Assembly: GCF_046365375.1 (NCBI RefSeq)
Contig: NZ_JBKEIT010000008.1
Span: 62,001 to 126,000 of the forward strand
Direction: 5' to 3'
DNA: 64,000 bases
Source: Butyricimonas muris
GTDB lineage: Bacteria > Bacteroidota > Bacteroidia > Bacteroidales > Marinifilaceae
In this document: positions 27,001 through 34,254 of the stretch, piece by piece
Numbering within the stretch: the first letter of the stretch is position 1
How the letters are laid out: each line of letters begins with the position of its first letter
The notes under the pieces: model-generated
What the model was told of the DNA's origin: nothing
The model's input: only the letters and a program-made list of their open reading frames with translations
Database searches by the model: none
Made by a program: the position numbers and the translations under genes

Positions 27001-27642
27001 GATGAGGACGGTCGTCCAGTGTTTAATTATATGGATGTTCCGGAGGAGGAACGGGATGCTAATATGGATCCGACCAAGTTCATGGTTTGGTCCGGGCAGA
27101 AAGATCCTTATTTCACGGGAGGTTTGAATCTGGGAATACGTTACAAGAGCTTCGTGTTGAGTTCCGATTTCGCTCTTATACTGGGTGGTAAGAAACGTCT
27201 TCCGAATCCCTATGGTTCGTTTTTGAGTGGAAAAGTTCCGGAACCTTACTCGAATTTAAGTCGTGATTTGTTGAAGCGTTGGAAAAAACCGGGTGATGAA
27301 ACGAAGACGAATATACCGGCTTTGACTCGCGGAATTATAGACCCGAAAATAATGCTCCCGGATAAAACGGAATTGAATTGGTACTCGATTTGGGGAAATT
27401 CGGATGCTTTGGTGGTGGATGCTTCTTTCTTGCGTTGTCGTCAGATTAATTTGACTTGGAATATGCCGTTGGATTTATGCAAACGTGTGGGAATTAAAAC
27501 GCTTGCCTTAAGTGCAACCGTGAACAACGTGTTCGTGATCGCCAATAAACGTTTTGACGGTTATGATCCGGAATTGATGACTAATGGAGTGCAAAGTGTG
27601 ATTCCGCAGACTTATTCTTTGGGTATTAATGTAGGATTTTAA
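24001..27642 (+). CDS. SusC/RagA transporter with N-terminal STN domain (locus B)
   Basis: 1213 residues from the ATG at 24001, the same start context (GTATGAAAAAAAAGAG) as the locus A gene. Signal peptide ending near GLGQ; STN domain (VTLKLTKVSLYELFDAIHKQ to KDVVMLVKK); regulatory-like domain (RAPLPGVTVMVKGLSIGTAT); TonB box region (AMEEVVVTGYQ); plug (IQIRGASTLLGNTDPLWVVDG, ITVLKDASATAIYGSKASNG); barrel ending GINVGF. It is a close paralogue of the locus A SusC along its whole length, including the extra plug segment around TTIIGNQISWLN (seen here as STIIGNQISWLN). Ligands are therefore probably similar in kind. SusD begins 3 bases after the stop. Confidence 0.95.
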   Translation: MKKKRTSCLFLGRVREKNWKIMRLTVFFVMFFVFSVAAEGLGQEQNVTLKLTKVSLYELFDAIHKQTGLRFLYNAEQMNEIPTVDVDVENKKVKDVLADVLAGSSLTFKYDKDVVMLVKKTAVAQQKSVRVVGLVTDVKRAPLPGVTVMVKGLSIGTATDKDGKYRLQIPNLDEFSLVFSFIGMETVEMKYQGKDTINVVMKEELNAMEEVVVTGYQSINRQDMVGSYNSVKADSIMMPNYSSIDQMLQGRVAGMIVMNTSSRVGTSPKIQIRGASTLLGNTDPLWVVDGIIQADPIKLTATAVMTQDLSTIIGNQISWLNPQDIETITVLKDASATAIYGSKASNGVIVITTKRGKADRMTVNYSGNFSFTARPTYDRFNLMNSQERVTFADETIEEGSFYTYKPIKQMDVYEGLYRMFLEKDISRTDFLKRKQELESVNTNWLKLLTRNAFSHQHSVSVSGGSEKFTYNASMGYTRENGQETGNDNERYTGRIAFNAKLRNNITLDVTANGTSVLTNGFGPGVNPMDYALSTSRAIPAYDAHGDLLFYQQRASYTYNGNVESLGYNIINERDNSGSKVRNFTIASSVDFKWEIISGLTYQFTGGYNHYTKNSEVEALERTYYIAKEYRGYDYGSKGTGDPEFKAAMLPYGGSLYTNEITQASYNVQNKLLYSKTFDTDHRLNVMLGMEVRSNRNMTLENMVWGYMPERGYKLAHPTDFDKLVPINAPYVAQKPLGPLEDIYSVYGRPSWNKSDQTDNYFSWFGTLAYSYKNRYVLNANIRNDMSNRFGQDVKKRLDPTYSFGLLWRVTEEPFMASTLDWLNNAAFRVTYGIQGNALSNKSMDLILNRESIDNTYQQYWSSVADLPNPHLSWERTTSWNLGLDLELFRMFNVTAEYYTRSSNAIVMQDVAYEYGKTSLELNGGLIDNKGLEFTVAFTPVRTKDFAVSVSLNSSKNWNKAKSATKENPKYYELLNAKTTELAKKGYPVGSFWSFSFKGLSDEDGRPVFNYMDVPEEERDANMDPTKFMVWSGQKDPYFTGGLNLGIRYKSFVLSSDFALILGGKKRLPNPYGSFLSGKVPEPYSNLSRDLLKRWKKPGDETKTNIPALTRGIIDPKIMLPDKTELNWYSIWGNSDALVVDASFLRCRQINLTWNMPLDLCKRVGIKTLALSATVNNVFVIANKRFDGYDPELMTNGVQSVIPQTYSLGINVGF

Positions 27643-27645
27643 TGA

Positions 27646-29136
27646 ATGAACAAGATGAAAAAGAATTTATTATTAATAATCGTTATTCTCGGTTTGGCGG
27701 GTTGTGATAATTTTTTGGAACCCAAATCCGACACCTTGTATATTCCCAAGGATATCGTTTCTTTGGACGAGATGTTATTGGGTGTCGGTTACCCTCGACC
27801 GCTTGGTACGTATACCGTTCTGAGTGCCGGGCTCAACTTGCTGGATGATGATATTACTTATACGTCCCAAACGGGAACGATATCAAGTTATGATGAACCT
27901 AAAGCAAATGCTATCAAATATTTATATTCATGGCATCCCGATATGTTCGAGGAACTTAATAAGGTTTATTCGCTTTATAAAGATATATGGGAATCCCATT
28001 ATAGATTTATCTTGGGGGTAAATGGGGTACTGGATTATATAGATAAAGTGAACGGTACGTATAATGAAAAAACATTGGTACAAGCTCAAGCGTATGCTTT
28101 AAGAGGGTTCTATTTTTTCAATTTGGTAAATATTTTTGGGGAGCCTTATAATTATAACCCGAAGGCACTCGGTATCCCGTTAAAATTGAATAGTGGCGTG
28201 GAACAAAGTGATATTGCCCGGAATACGGTGGAAGAAGTTTATAAACAAGTATTGGAAGATTTGGGTGACGCGGAGGAACTTTACCAGACTTTACCCAAAG
28301 AATTGCAATACAAGAAAGATTTGCGTGTAAATTTACCGATGGTGCAATTGCTGAAATCAAGGGTGTACCTTTACATGGAGAATTGGAAAGAGGCGGCTAA
28401 ATATGCCAAGAAAGTGATTGACGATTGGGAATTTTCATTAATAGACCTCAATACGTTGGAAATACCGGGTTCTCTGTCTTATTATCCGTTTATAAACGAG
28501 AATGCGTCCGATGTGATTTGGTTATTCGGCAAGGTGGCGGACGTTGATGCTTATCTTGGGGTACAATTGAGTTATAGGTTTAGTATTTTTAATGCGTCCC
28601 CGGAATTGATTGCCGGTTTTAAAGAGGGGGATTTACGCAAAGAATACTATATATTCCGGGAACAGAATTATGCTGATATATTTCTGCCTTTCGGGAAAAA
28701 TACGACCTCATTTGCTCATTCGCTCGAATCAACCTCTTTTTCGCAAGCGTTCCGTTTGCCGGAGGCTTACCTGAATTTGGCTGAAGCGGCAGCTTTGGAC
28801 GGGGATGAAGCGACTGCGCTGAAAGTGTTGAATGATTTGCGGGCAAAGCGTTTTACTACCGATGCCCCGGGTAAAGAAGTTTCCGGGTTAACCGGAAAAG
28901 ACCTCGTGGATAAAATTCGGCAAGAACGGAGGTTGGAACTGTGTTTTGAGTTTCATCGTTGGTTCGACTTGCGCCGTTATGGAATGCCGTCCATCAAGCA
29001 CGTGTGGAACGCGGGGGAAACGCCTGTCGAGTACGTGTTGCAGGAGAAGGATCCCGGCTACACGTTGCCTATACCGCAAGTCGTGATGAACCAAAATAGA
29101 GCGTTGATCCAAAATAAATTGGCTAATCCAAGATAA
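27646..29136 (+). CDS. SusD/RagB-family lipoprotein (locus B)
   Basis: 496 residues from 27646; an in-frame ATG at 27655 is also possible. Lipobox LAGC, then DNFLEPKSDTLYIPKDIVSL. SusD features: LVQAQAYALRGFYFFNLVNI, FGEPYNYNPKALGIPLKL, RLPEAYLNLAEAAALDGDEA and RQERRLELCFEFHRWFDLRR. It pairs with the SusC 3 bases upstream and is paralogous to the locus A SusD. Confidence 0.94.
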   Translation: MNKMKKNLLLIIVILGLAGCDNFLEPKSDTLYIPKDIVSLDEMLLGVGYPRPLGTYTVLSAGLNLLDDDITYTSQTGTISSYDEPKANAIKYLYSWHPDMFEELNKVYSLYKDIWESHYRFILGVNGVLDYIDKVNGTYNEKTLVQAQAYALRGFYFFNLVNIFGEPYNYNPKALGIPLKLNSGVEQSDIARNTVEEVYKQVLEDLGDAEELYQTLPKELQYKKDLRVNLPMVQLLKSRVYLYMENWKEAAKYAKKVIDDWEFSLIDLNTLEIPGSLSYYPFINENASDVIWLFGKVADVDAYLGVQLSYRFSIFNASPELIAGFKEGDLRKEYYIFREQNYADIFLPFGKNTTSFAHSLESTSFSQAFRLPEAYLNLAEAAALDGDEATALKVLNDLRAKRFTTDAPGKEVSGLTGKDLVDKIRQERRLELCFEFHRWFDLRRYGMPSIKHVWNAGETPVEYVLQEKDPGYTLPIPQVVMNQNRALIQNKLANPR

Positions 29137-29160
29137 TGTCGGATATAATAAAAGAAAGTT

Positions 29161-30072
29161 ATGAGATATATCGTATTAATATTATTGGCTTGGGGATTAT
29201 TCGCTTCATGTAACGATGAAGATGCGATTGTCCCGAGAGAAGCTGATGTCGTACTGCGTTACGAGTTCCCGCAGGGTACGAATGAATGGGATGAGATTGC
29301 TGAAGAGATGAAAGAGAAACATGACGTGTATTTGATTTACAAGGGATTCTCTCCTTTGGATTTCAGTCGGGCTTGGGCTATTTCCGGGCAAACGAGTTAT
29401 TCGGGAGAGTCATTGACGGATGAACAGGCTAAAAATCACGTGAAATTCATGAAGGAACATATTTTTGATTATTTGCCGACGGATTTGTCTCGTTCCGTTT
29501 TGCCTATGTATTATTTTCTTATTCATGATTACAGGACAGAAACCGTCGGTTGGTCGGGAGGGATATCAACGGAAGCTGTAACGAATTTCACCGGAGGGTT
29601 GGATTTTTGGGCAAATTCTATTTATAACCCGAGCGTGACTGAATTTCCCGCTACTTGGGAAAAGTTGAGGGAGCACCGGATAAGAATTATGAAACAGTTT
29701 TTAGAGTCTGCCATAGATCGGGGGAAAGTGGTCATTCCTGCCAGTTTTCATGATGGATTCAATTACACGAAGGATATAAACACGTGGAATACCAGTGATG
29801 CGGATTATTATTTGAAAAGAGGTTTCCTTGGGACATTGTCAGGAGATATTTATAACTTCGGAAGTATTTGGGGGATTAGTTACACGAACCCGACCTTGAA
29901 CTTTTTGACTTATGTTTTCTTGGGCTTCCGTTACACGGAAGAGGAGTTCTTGTCTATATATCCTCCCGCGGATTACCCGTTGATACAGAAAAAACGCTTG
30001 GAGGTACTCGATTACATGAAAGAGAAATATAATATAGATTTGGAAGCGATAGCACGAGGACCGGAACTCTGA
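29161..30072 (+). CDS. SusD-associated lipoprotein, Mx1 metallopeptidase-like without HExxH (locus B)
   Basis: 303 residues; lipobox FASC (Cys16) then NDEDAIVPREADV. Paralogue of the protein at 15651: shared YEFPQGTNEWD, the LD(F/L)xxAW and GESLTDEQA-like blocks, GGLDFWAxS, and the YPLIxxxRLxxxxYMKxKYxxD tail. The overall layout recalls the Mx1 zinc-metallohydrolase lipoproteins found after SusD, but the helix that should carry HExxH reads EHRIRIMKQFLESAIDRG. Zinc ligands are therefore missing, as in its paralogue. Two independent copies with the same loss argue against a recent mutation. It is followed by a perfect 12-bp stem (30098-30126). Confidence 0.7.
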   Translation: MRYIVLILLAWGLFASCNDEDAIVPREADVVLRYEFPQGTNEWDEIAEEMKEKHDVYLIYKGFSPLDFSRAWAISGQTSYSGESLTDEQAKNHVKFMKEHIFDYLPTDLSRSVLPMYYFLIHDYRTETVGWSGGISTEAVTNFTGGLDFWANSIYNPSVTEFPATWEKLREHRIRIMKQFLESAIDRGKVVIPASFHDGFNYTKDINTWNTSDADYYLKRGFLGTLSGDIYNFGSIWGISYTNPTLNFLTYVFLGFRYTEEEFLSIYPPADYPLIQKKRLEVLDYMKEKYNIDLEAIARGPEL

Positions 30073-30097
30073 ACATGTGTTTTTTTCATTTCACGAT

Positions 30098-30126
30098 AAA
30101 TGTCGGTAGGGTAACTACCGACATTT
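30098..30126 (+). other. Perfect 12-bp inverted repeat inside locus B
   Basis: AAATGTCGGTAG (30098-30109) pairs with CTACCGACATTT (30115-30126) around loop GGTAA, in the 111-base gap between the lipoprotein and the metalloprotease. A T-run precedes rather than follows the stem (TGTTTTTTTC at about 30080). It may terminate transcription from either side, or stabilise the upstream message and set a lower level for the protease. Confidence 0.6.
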
Positions 30127-30183
30127 AAGAGAGAATTGTATGTTTTTCAATTATATATGAATTTTATTTTTAAGATGATTTTT

Positions 30184-32814
30184 ATGAAAAAATGGATGTT
30201 AGTATTGTTGGTAGCCGTATTCGTGCTACCCGTTAGCCAAGAGGCTTTGGCGTCTTCCCGTAAAAAGAAGAAAGCTGCTGTGGAGAAAAAAGAAGCAACT
30301 CCCGTGCAGACGGATTATGACAAATTGCTGAATAAACCGGGCAAGGTGACGGCAAAGAGTAATTTTATCACGATGCATAAACTGAACGGCAAACTTTATT
30401 TCGAGATCCCCTTGAAATATCTGGGGCGGGAAATGTTGTTGGCTTCGACGTTGACCGAGACTTCCGATGCCATGTTCGGGGATGTCGGGTATAAACAGAA
30501 TGATCCTTTACACGTGCGTTTCGTGATGGGTGACAGTTGTATTTATTTAAAGAATATCACGACATCCGCGACGATTGATCCCGGCAACGAGGCGTTGCAA
30601 AATGCCGTGAACCGGAGTTATGCCGATGCTATCGTGGCAAGTTACAAGATCGAAACTTATAATAACGACCGGTCGGCAGTGGTGGTTGATATGACGGAAT
30701 TATTTACCACGGATGTGAAGGACTTTTCGTTTTTGCCGCGCATGGGAATGCTTAGCGTGACAGGTGATTTCCGCAAGGAAGCTTCCGGATTGGATGAAAT
30801 CAAGAGTTTCGATGATAATCTGGTCGTTAAATCTTATATGACATACAAAGTTTCGATTAAGATTTTGTTTTTCACGCTACTGGACAATCTTCCGGTCACG
30901 GGCAAGGTAACCCGTTCTTTAGTTCTCCTGCCTGAAGACAAAATGCGTCCCCGCGTTTCAGATTCACGAGTAAGTGTTTTCAACACGAGCAAGTATCATG
31001 TTTCCACGAGAGAGGACGGAATCCAAAAATACTCGTTGGCGAATCGTTGGCGTTTGGAGCCGAAAGACGTGGCCGCTTATCAACGGGGAGAGTTGGTGGA
31101 GCCGGTGAAACCTATCGTGTGGTACGTGGACGATGCTTTCCCGGCGGAGTGGATCAGTCCGGTGAAGAAAGCTATCTTGAGCTGGAATAAAGCTTTCGAG
31201 GCGATCGGGTTCAAGAACGTGATGCAAGTACGTGATTTCCCTAAGAACGATCCCGAATTTGATCCGGACAATATCAAGTACACTTGTATCCGTTATTTGC
31301 CGTCAACTACGGAGAACGCGATGGGTCCCTCTTGGGTAGATCCTTCCACGGGAGAGATTATAAATGCCACGGTGTTGATTTATAATGACGTGATTCGTTT
31401 GGTGAACAACTGGCGTTTCGTGCAGACGGCACAGGTTGATCCCAGAATACGGGCGAAAAAAATGCCGGAAGACATCATGGAAGAGTCGATGATATACATC
31501 GTGGCACACGAGATCGGTCACACGCTCGGTTTCATGCATAATATGGCATCTTCCGCTGCTTACGCGGTGGATTCGTTACGCTCGGCATCGTTCACTCAAC
31601 GATACGGGACAACCCCCTCCATTATGGATTACGCCCGTTTCAATTATGTGGCGCAACCCGGGGATGAAGGCGTGAAGTTGACACCCCCGGATTTGGGTGT
31701 TTACGACTATTTCACGATCAAATGGAATTATCAATATCTCCCTCAAGCGAAAGATATGTGGGAAGAGCAAGCTATTCTGGAAAGTTGGGTAGACGAGAAG
31801 GCAGGCGATCCTATTTATCGTTACGGAAGGCAACAGATTTTATCCCGTTATGACCCGAGTGCTATTGAAGAGGATTTGGGTGACGACCCGATCAAGGCAA
31901 GTACTTACGGGATTAAGAATTTGAAATATATTTTGCCTAATCTGGAACAATGGATTGATAACGATCCGGATTACAGCCACCGTTCCGGTTTGTACAATCA
32001 GATCGCCAACCAGTATTTCCGCTATATCACGAATGTCTCTTATAACGTGGGTGGTATCTATTTGACGGAGATCAAGGAAGGTACTCCCGGCGAACGTTAC
32101 GTGTCTGTGCCGAAAGATGTGCAAAAGGCTTCTTTGGCTTGGCTTTTGAATGAATACAGGAACGCGGATTGGTTAAGTAAATCTCCTTTGCTCAAAAAAT
32201 TCCCCATGGGAGTGGATATGACTACTTTATTAAGAACAAAATTGACCGGGAATTTGACAAGATTGAAGGATAACGTTTTACTTTCCGCGCATATCGCTTC
32301 TAATCCCTATACCGTGAAGGAGTTCTTGAACGATTTGTATAACGGTGCTTTTGAAAGTGCTATAAAGGGCACGAAACTGACGGATGGTGACAAACTATTG
32401 CAAAGTACGCTCGTGGATTTGGTGCTTGCTCCTTTGGCAGACCAAAAACAATCCGGCGGGTTGTTCGGTTTGAACACGGCTTACGCGCCGAGTATCGACG
32501 AGATTTTAGCTTATGATCTTGATCCTAGTGGAATGGTTCGTTTGTTCGAGAATAAACTCCGGGAAATAGAGTCAGAGAATGGAGCCGGTTATATCGCTTC
32601 TCAATTAAGGCAAGAGCAATTCGGTACTCCCGGTTATGGGTTCTTGCAAAAGGTAGATGTGAAAGCGTTGGATAATTCTTCTGTTTATTTGATCGATCTG
32701 GCTTTTAAAGCACAAAAGTTGATCAACAGTAAAGTTGCGACCTCGACAGGAGAGGATAGACTTCATTATCAGGCTTTAGCGGCGAAGATTACCAAGACGT
32801 TGAAGAATAAATAG
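30184..32814 (+). CDS. Secreted zinc metalloprotease, DUF5117/DUF5118/DUF4953 type, active site intact
   Basis: 876 residues from the ATG at 30184, which gives a good signal peptide (MKKWMLVLLVAVFVLPVSQE...) followed by a basic stretch (SSRKKKKAAVEKK). The first ~300 residues match the DUF5118/DUF5117 layout (NFITMHKLNGKLYFEIPLKY; LGREMLLAST; LPVTGKVTRSLVLLPEDKMR). The peptidase part holds the metzincin motif HEIGHTLGFMH (His442, Glu443, His446, His452), so unlike its neighbours it should be active. SIMDYARFNYVAQPGD provides the Met-turn region. Such proteases are widespread in Bacteroidota next to SusCD genes. Locus B may therefore pair a degenerate peptidase (29161) with a functional one. 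The terminator at 32838 closes the operon. Confidence 0.9.
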   Translation: MKKWMLVLLVAVFVLPVSQEALASSRKKKKAAVEKKEATPVQTDYDKLLNKPGKVTAKSNFITMHKLNGKLYFEIPLKYLGREMLLASTLTETSDAMFGDVGYKQNDPLHVRFVMGDSCIYLKNITTSATIDPGNEALQNAVNRSYADAIVASYKIETYNNDRSAVVVDMTELFTTDVKDFSFLPRMGMLSVTGDFRKEASGLDEIKSFDDNLVVKSYMTYKVSIKILFFTLLDNLPVTGKVTRSLVLLPEDKMRPRVSDSRVSVFNTSKYHVSTREDGIQKYSLANRWRLEPKDVAAYQRGELVEPVKPIVWYVDDAFPAEWISPVKKAILSWNKAFEAIGFKNVMQVRDFPKNDPEFDPDNIKYTCIRYLPSTTENAMGPSWVDPSTGEIINATVLIYNDVIRLVNNWRFVQTAQVDPRIRAKKMPEDIMEESMIYIVAHEIGHTLGFMHNMASSAAYAVDSLRSASFTQRYGTTPSIMDYARFNYVAQPGDEGVKLTPPDLGVYDYFTIKWNYQYLPQAKDMWEEQAILESWVDEKAGDPIYRYGRQQILSRYDPSAIEEDLGDDPIKASTYGIKNLKYILPNLEQWIDNDPDYSHRSGLYNQIANQYFRYITNVSYNVGGIYLTEIKEGTPGERYVSVPKDVQKASLAWLLNEYRNADWLSKSPLLKKFPMGVDMTTLLRTKLTGNLTRLKDNVLLSAHIASNPYTVKEFLNDLYNGAFESAIKGTKLTDGDKLLQSTLVDLVLAPLADQKQSGGLFGLNTAYAPSIDEILAYDLDPSGMVRLFENKLREIESENGAGYIASQLRQEQFGTPGYGFLQKVDVKALDNSSVYLIDLAFKAQKLINSKVATSTGEDRLHYQALAAKITKTLKNK

Positions 32815-32837
32815 ATGTTGTTTTAATGGTTTGTAAT

Positions 32838-32869
32838 AAAAGCCCGTCTGGAAAGGCGGGCTTTTTCTT
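32838..32869 (+). terminator. Rho-independent terminator of locus B
   Basis: AAAAGCCCGTCT (32838-32849) pairs with AGGCGGGCTTTT (about 32854-32865) with one G-T pair and a 4-base loop, followed by a T-rich tail (TTTTTCTTTT). It lies 23 bases after the metalloprotease stop. Confidence 0.93.
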
Positions 32870-33146
32870 TTCGAGTACCGTGTGCGTTCGAGTAGAATTA
32901 ATGGACTATTCAGTAATCTTATTACTATTTATAGTGATAATACCATATATTTAGCATGTATTAAATTTTATTTAATTTCAATTAAAATTCTATTCAACGA
33001 CCTTTATAATAGGAGATGAATAGGAGTTGAATGGGAGTTGAATAGGAGATGATATAAAGCAAGTATAAAGTAGATACATGAAAAATTATAATTATTTAGC
33101 TTATTTCACTTTTTCCATGTCTGTATTGGAAGAGGTGTACGAGCAT
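32870..33146. other. AT-rich regulatory gap ahead of locus C
   Basis: No coding frame is convincing. It holds a palindrome at 32919-32940 (TTATTACTAT, TT, ATAGTGATAA; one mismatch), a possible operator, then a very AT-rich run, an inverted copy of the repeat core (TATTCAAC near 32992), and the four 11-bp repeats at 33011-33054. Confidence 0.55.
33011..33054 (+). repeat. Four tandem 11-bp repeats upstream of the region-4 sigma fragment
   Basis: Units begin at 33011, 33022, 33033 and 33044: AGGAGATGAAT, AGGAGTTGAAT, GGGAGTTGAAT, AGGAGATGATA. The core GGAGTT is shared with the array at 8362-8405, which lies in the opposite orientation. Both arrays have four copies and an 11-bp period. The array ends 163 bases before the start codon at 33218 (166 bases in locus A). 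Confidence 0.9.
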
Positions 33147-33177
33147 TTTGTTTGTTATGGAGAATGTTTTATATTTG
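33147..33177 (+). promoter_or_regulatory. Promoter TTTG-N19-TATATTTG for the sigma-4 gene
   Basis: TTTG at 33147-33150 and TATATTTG at 33170-33177 give a perfect consensus at 19-base spacing. Transcription would start near 33184, before a 9-codon open frame at 33189 and the gene at 33218. This indicates that the short sigma gene is transcribed. Confidence 0.78.
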
Positions 33178-33188
33178 TCGGGAATCCA

Positions 33189-33218
33189 ATGAAGAGAAAG
33201 AAAGGGAGTATAATTTGA
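33189..33218 (+). CDS. Possible 9-codon leader peptide overlapping the sigma-4 start
   Basis: ATG at 33189 opens a 9-residue frame (MKRKKGSII) whose stop TGA (33216-33218) overlaps the ATG of the next gene as TGATG. It contains the AAGGGAG ribosome-binding site of the next gene. It could couple translation or be accidental; the size gives no way to tell from sequence. Confidence 0.3.
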   Translation: MKRKKGSII

Positions 33219-33445
33219 TGCGGGAAGAAATCTACCGGGAACTATTTCTGGCTATACAGGAATTGCCGGATCGTAGCCGAGAGGTGTTCGAGTTACACTT
33301 ACAGGGAAAAAAGAACGAGGAGATTGCCAAAGTGCTTGCTATTCAAGTGAAAGCGGTGAAGGCATACAGGAGAGATACCATTACTTTTTTGAAAAGTCGT
33401 TTAGGAAACAAATTCTGTTGGTTTGTTTTCATGAATGTAATTTAA
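33218..33445 (+). CDS. Region-4-only sigma-like protein (75 residues)
   Basis: Starting at the ATG at 33218 (ribosome site AAGGGAG), the protein is just sigma region 4: LFLAIQELPDRSREVFELHL, then NEEIAKVLAIQVKAVKAYRR and DTITFLKSRLGNKFCWFVF. Region 2, needed for the -10 element and for binding core polymerase, is absent, and I found no frame-shifted remnant of it upstream. It most resembles the C-terminal part of the locus A sigma (8572), including the hydrophobic tail. It has its own consensus promoter and the 11-bp repeats. It may be an expressed remnant of a replaced sigma gene or a small DNA-binding modulator. Confidence 0.75.
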   Translation: MREEIYRELFLAIQELPDRSREVFELHLQGKKNEEIAKVLAIQVKAVKAYRRDTITFLKSRLGNKFCWFVFMNVI

Positions 33446-33579
33446 TCCAGAGTTCGTGATATCTTAACGTGAGTGACGAAATATACGGGTACACGTTTAT
33501 CGTGGAATAAATCGTGTATCGGGAATTTTTGTTTCAAGAATTCTGCTCTTGTCAATAGCGCGATTGAACGATTAATTTT

Positions 33580-33587
33580 TATCTTTG
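33580..33587 (+). promoter_or_regulatory. -7 element TATCTTTG for the locus C sigma gene
   Basis: TATCTTTG fits TAnnTTTG exactly and ends 26 bases before the ATG at 33614. No TTTG lies at the proper distance upstream, so the -33 side is weak. It supports 33614 over the upstream GTG at 33473 as the sigma start, because the latter would lie upstream of the transcript. Confidence 0.5.
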
Positions 33588-33613
33588 TATTATTAAATGG
33601 AAAATTGGATGAA

Positions 33614-34177
33614 ATGGGTGTGTCCGATTCGGAAATATTAACTGCCTTTCAGAGGAATATGAATGAGGGCGGGAAATTGCTATTTCAACGCTATTATAAG
33701 CCGTTGGTGCTATTTTCCGGCTCGATGCTTGATGATTGTAGTTTTCCGGAGGATATCGTGCAGGAGGTATTTTACCAGTTTATCAAGAATAACGCTTACC
33801 GGCAGTTGACTCCGGAGGCTTTGAGTACTTATTTGTTCCGGAGCGTGAAAAACGCTTGTTTGAACAGGATTCGGGACCAGAAGGAGTTCGCGCAAGCGGA
33901 ATTATTGAAGTATGATGCCATCGAGGAGGAAGCGACGACCGTTTCTTTGGAATTGATCGAGGCTATTCGCCAAGCGATAGAGAGATTGCCGCGAAAGACC
34001 CGAATGGTGGTCATGTCGATTGTCGTTGAAGGAAAAAAATACAAGGAAACGGCTGAAGAGTTGGGGGTGTCCGTGAATACCGTGAAGACGCTGTTAAGCG
34101 GTGGTTTGAAGCAATTGCGGCAGCAATTTCCTGATTCTTTATTGCTATTTTTTATCTTGGAGAGAAATAATTTCTAA
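33614..34177 (+). CDS. ECF-type RNA polymerase sigma factor (locus C)
   Basis: 187 residues from the ATG at 33614 (MGVSDSEILTAFQRNMNEGG). Region 2: KLLFQRYYKPLVLFSGSMLD, then SFPEDIVQEVFYQFIKNNAY. Region 4: AIERLPRKTRMVVMSIVVEG, then ETAEELGVSVNTVKTLLSGG. It is closest in this window to the locus B sigma factor. FecR begins 77 bases downstream. The open frame could be extended upstream to 33473, but the added residues do not resemble sigma sequence and the promoter element lies inside that extension. Confidence 0.92.
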   Translation: MGVSDSEILTAFQRNMNEGGKLLFQRYYKPLVLFSGSMLDDCSFPEDIVQEVFYQFIKNNAYRQLTPEALSTYLFRSVKNACLNRIRDQKEFAQAELLKYDAIEEEATTVSLELIEAIRQAIERLPRKTRMVVMSIVVEGKKYKETAEELGVSVNTVKTLLSGGLKQLRQQFPDSLLLFFILERNNF

Positions 34178-34254
34178 AAAAACTTTCAAAATTGATTCAC
34201 CCATTTTTTGATTCTTGTGTTTGTCTTATAAAATGAGTAGACGAATACGACACG

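Noticed and set aside
33473..33613. N-terminal extension of the locus C sigma factor from the upstream GTG
   Set aside because: The added residues do not resemble sigma region 2 and the TATCTTTG promoter element lies inside the extension.
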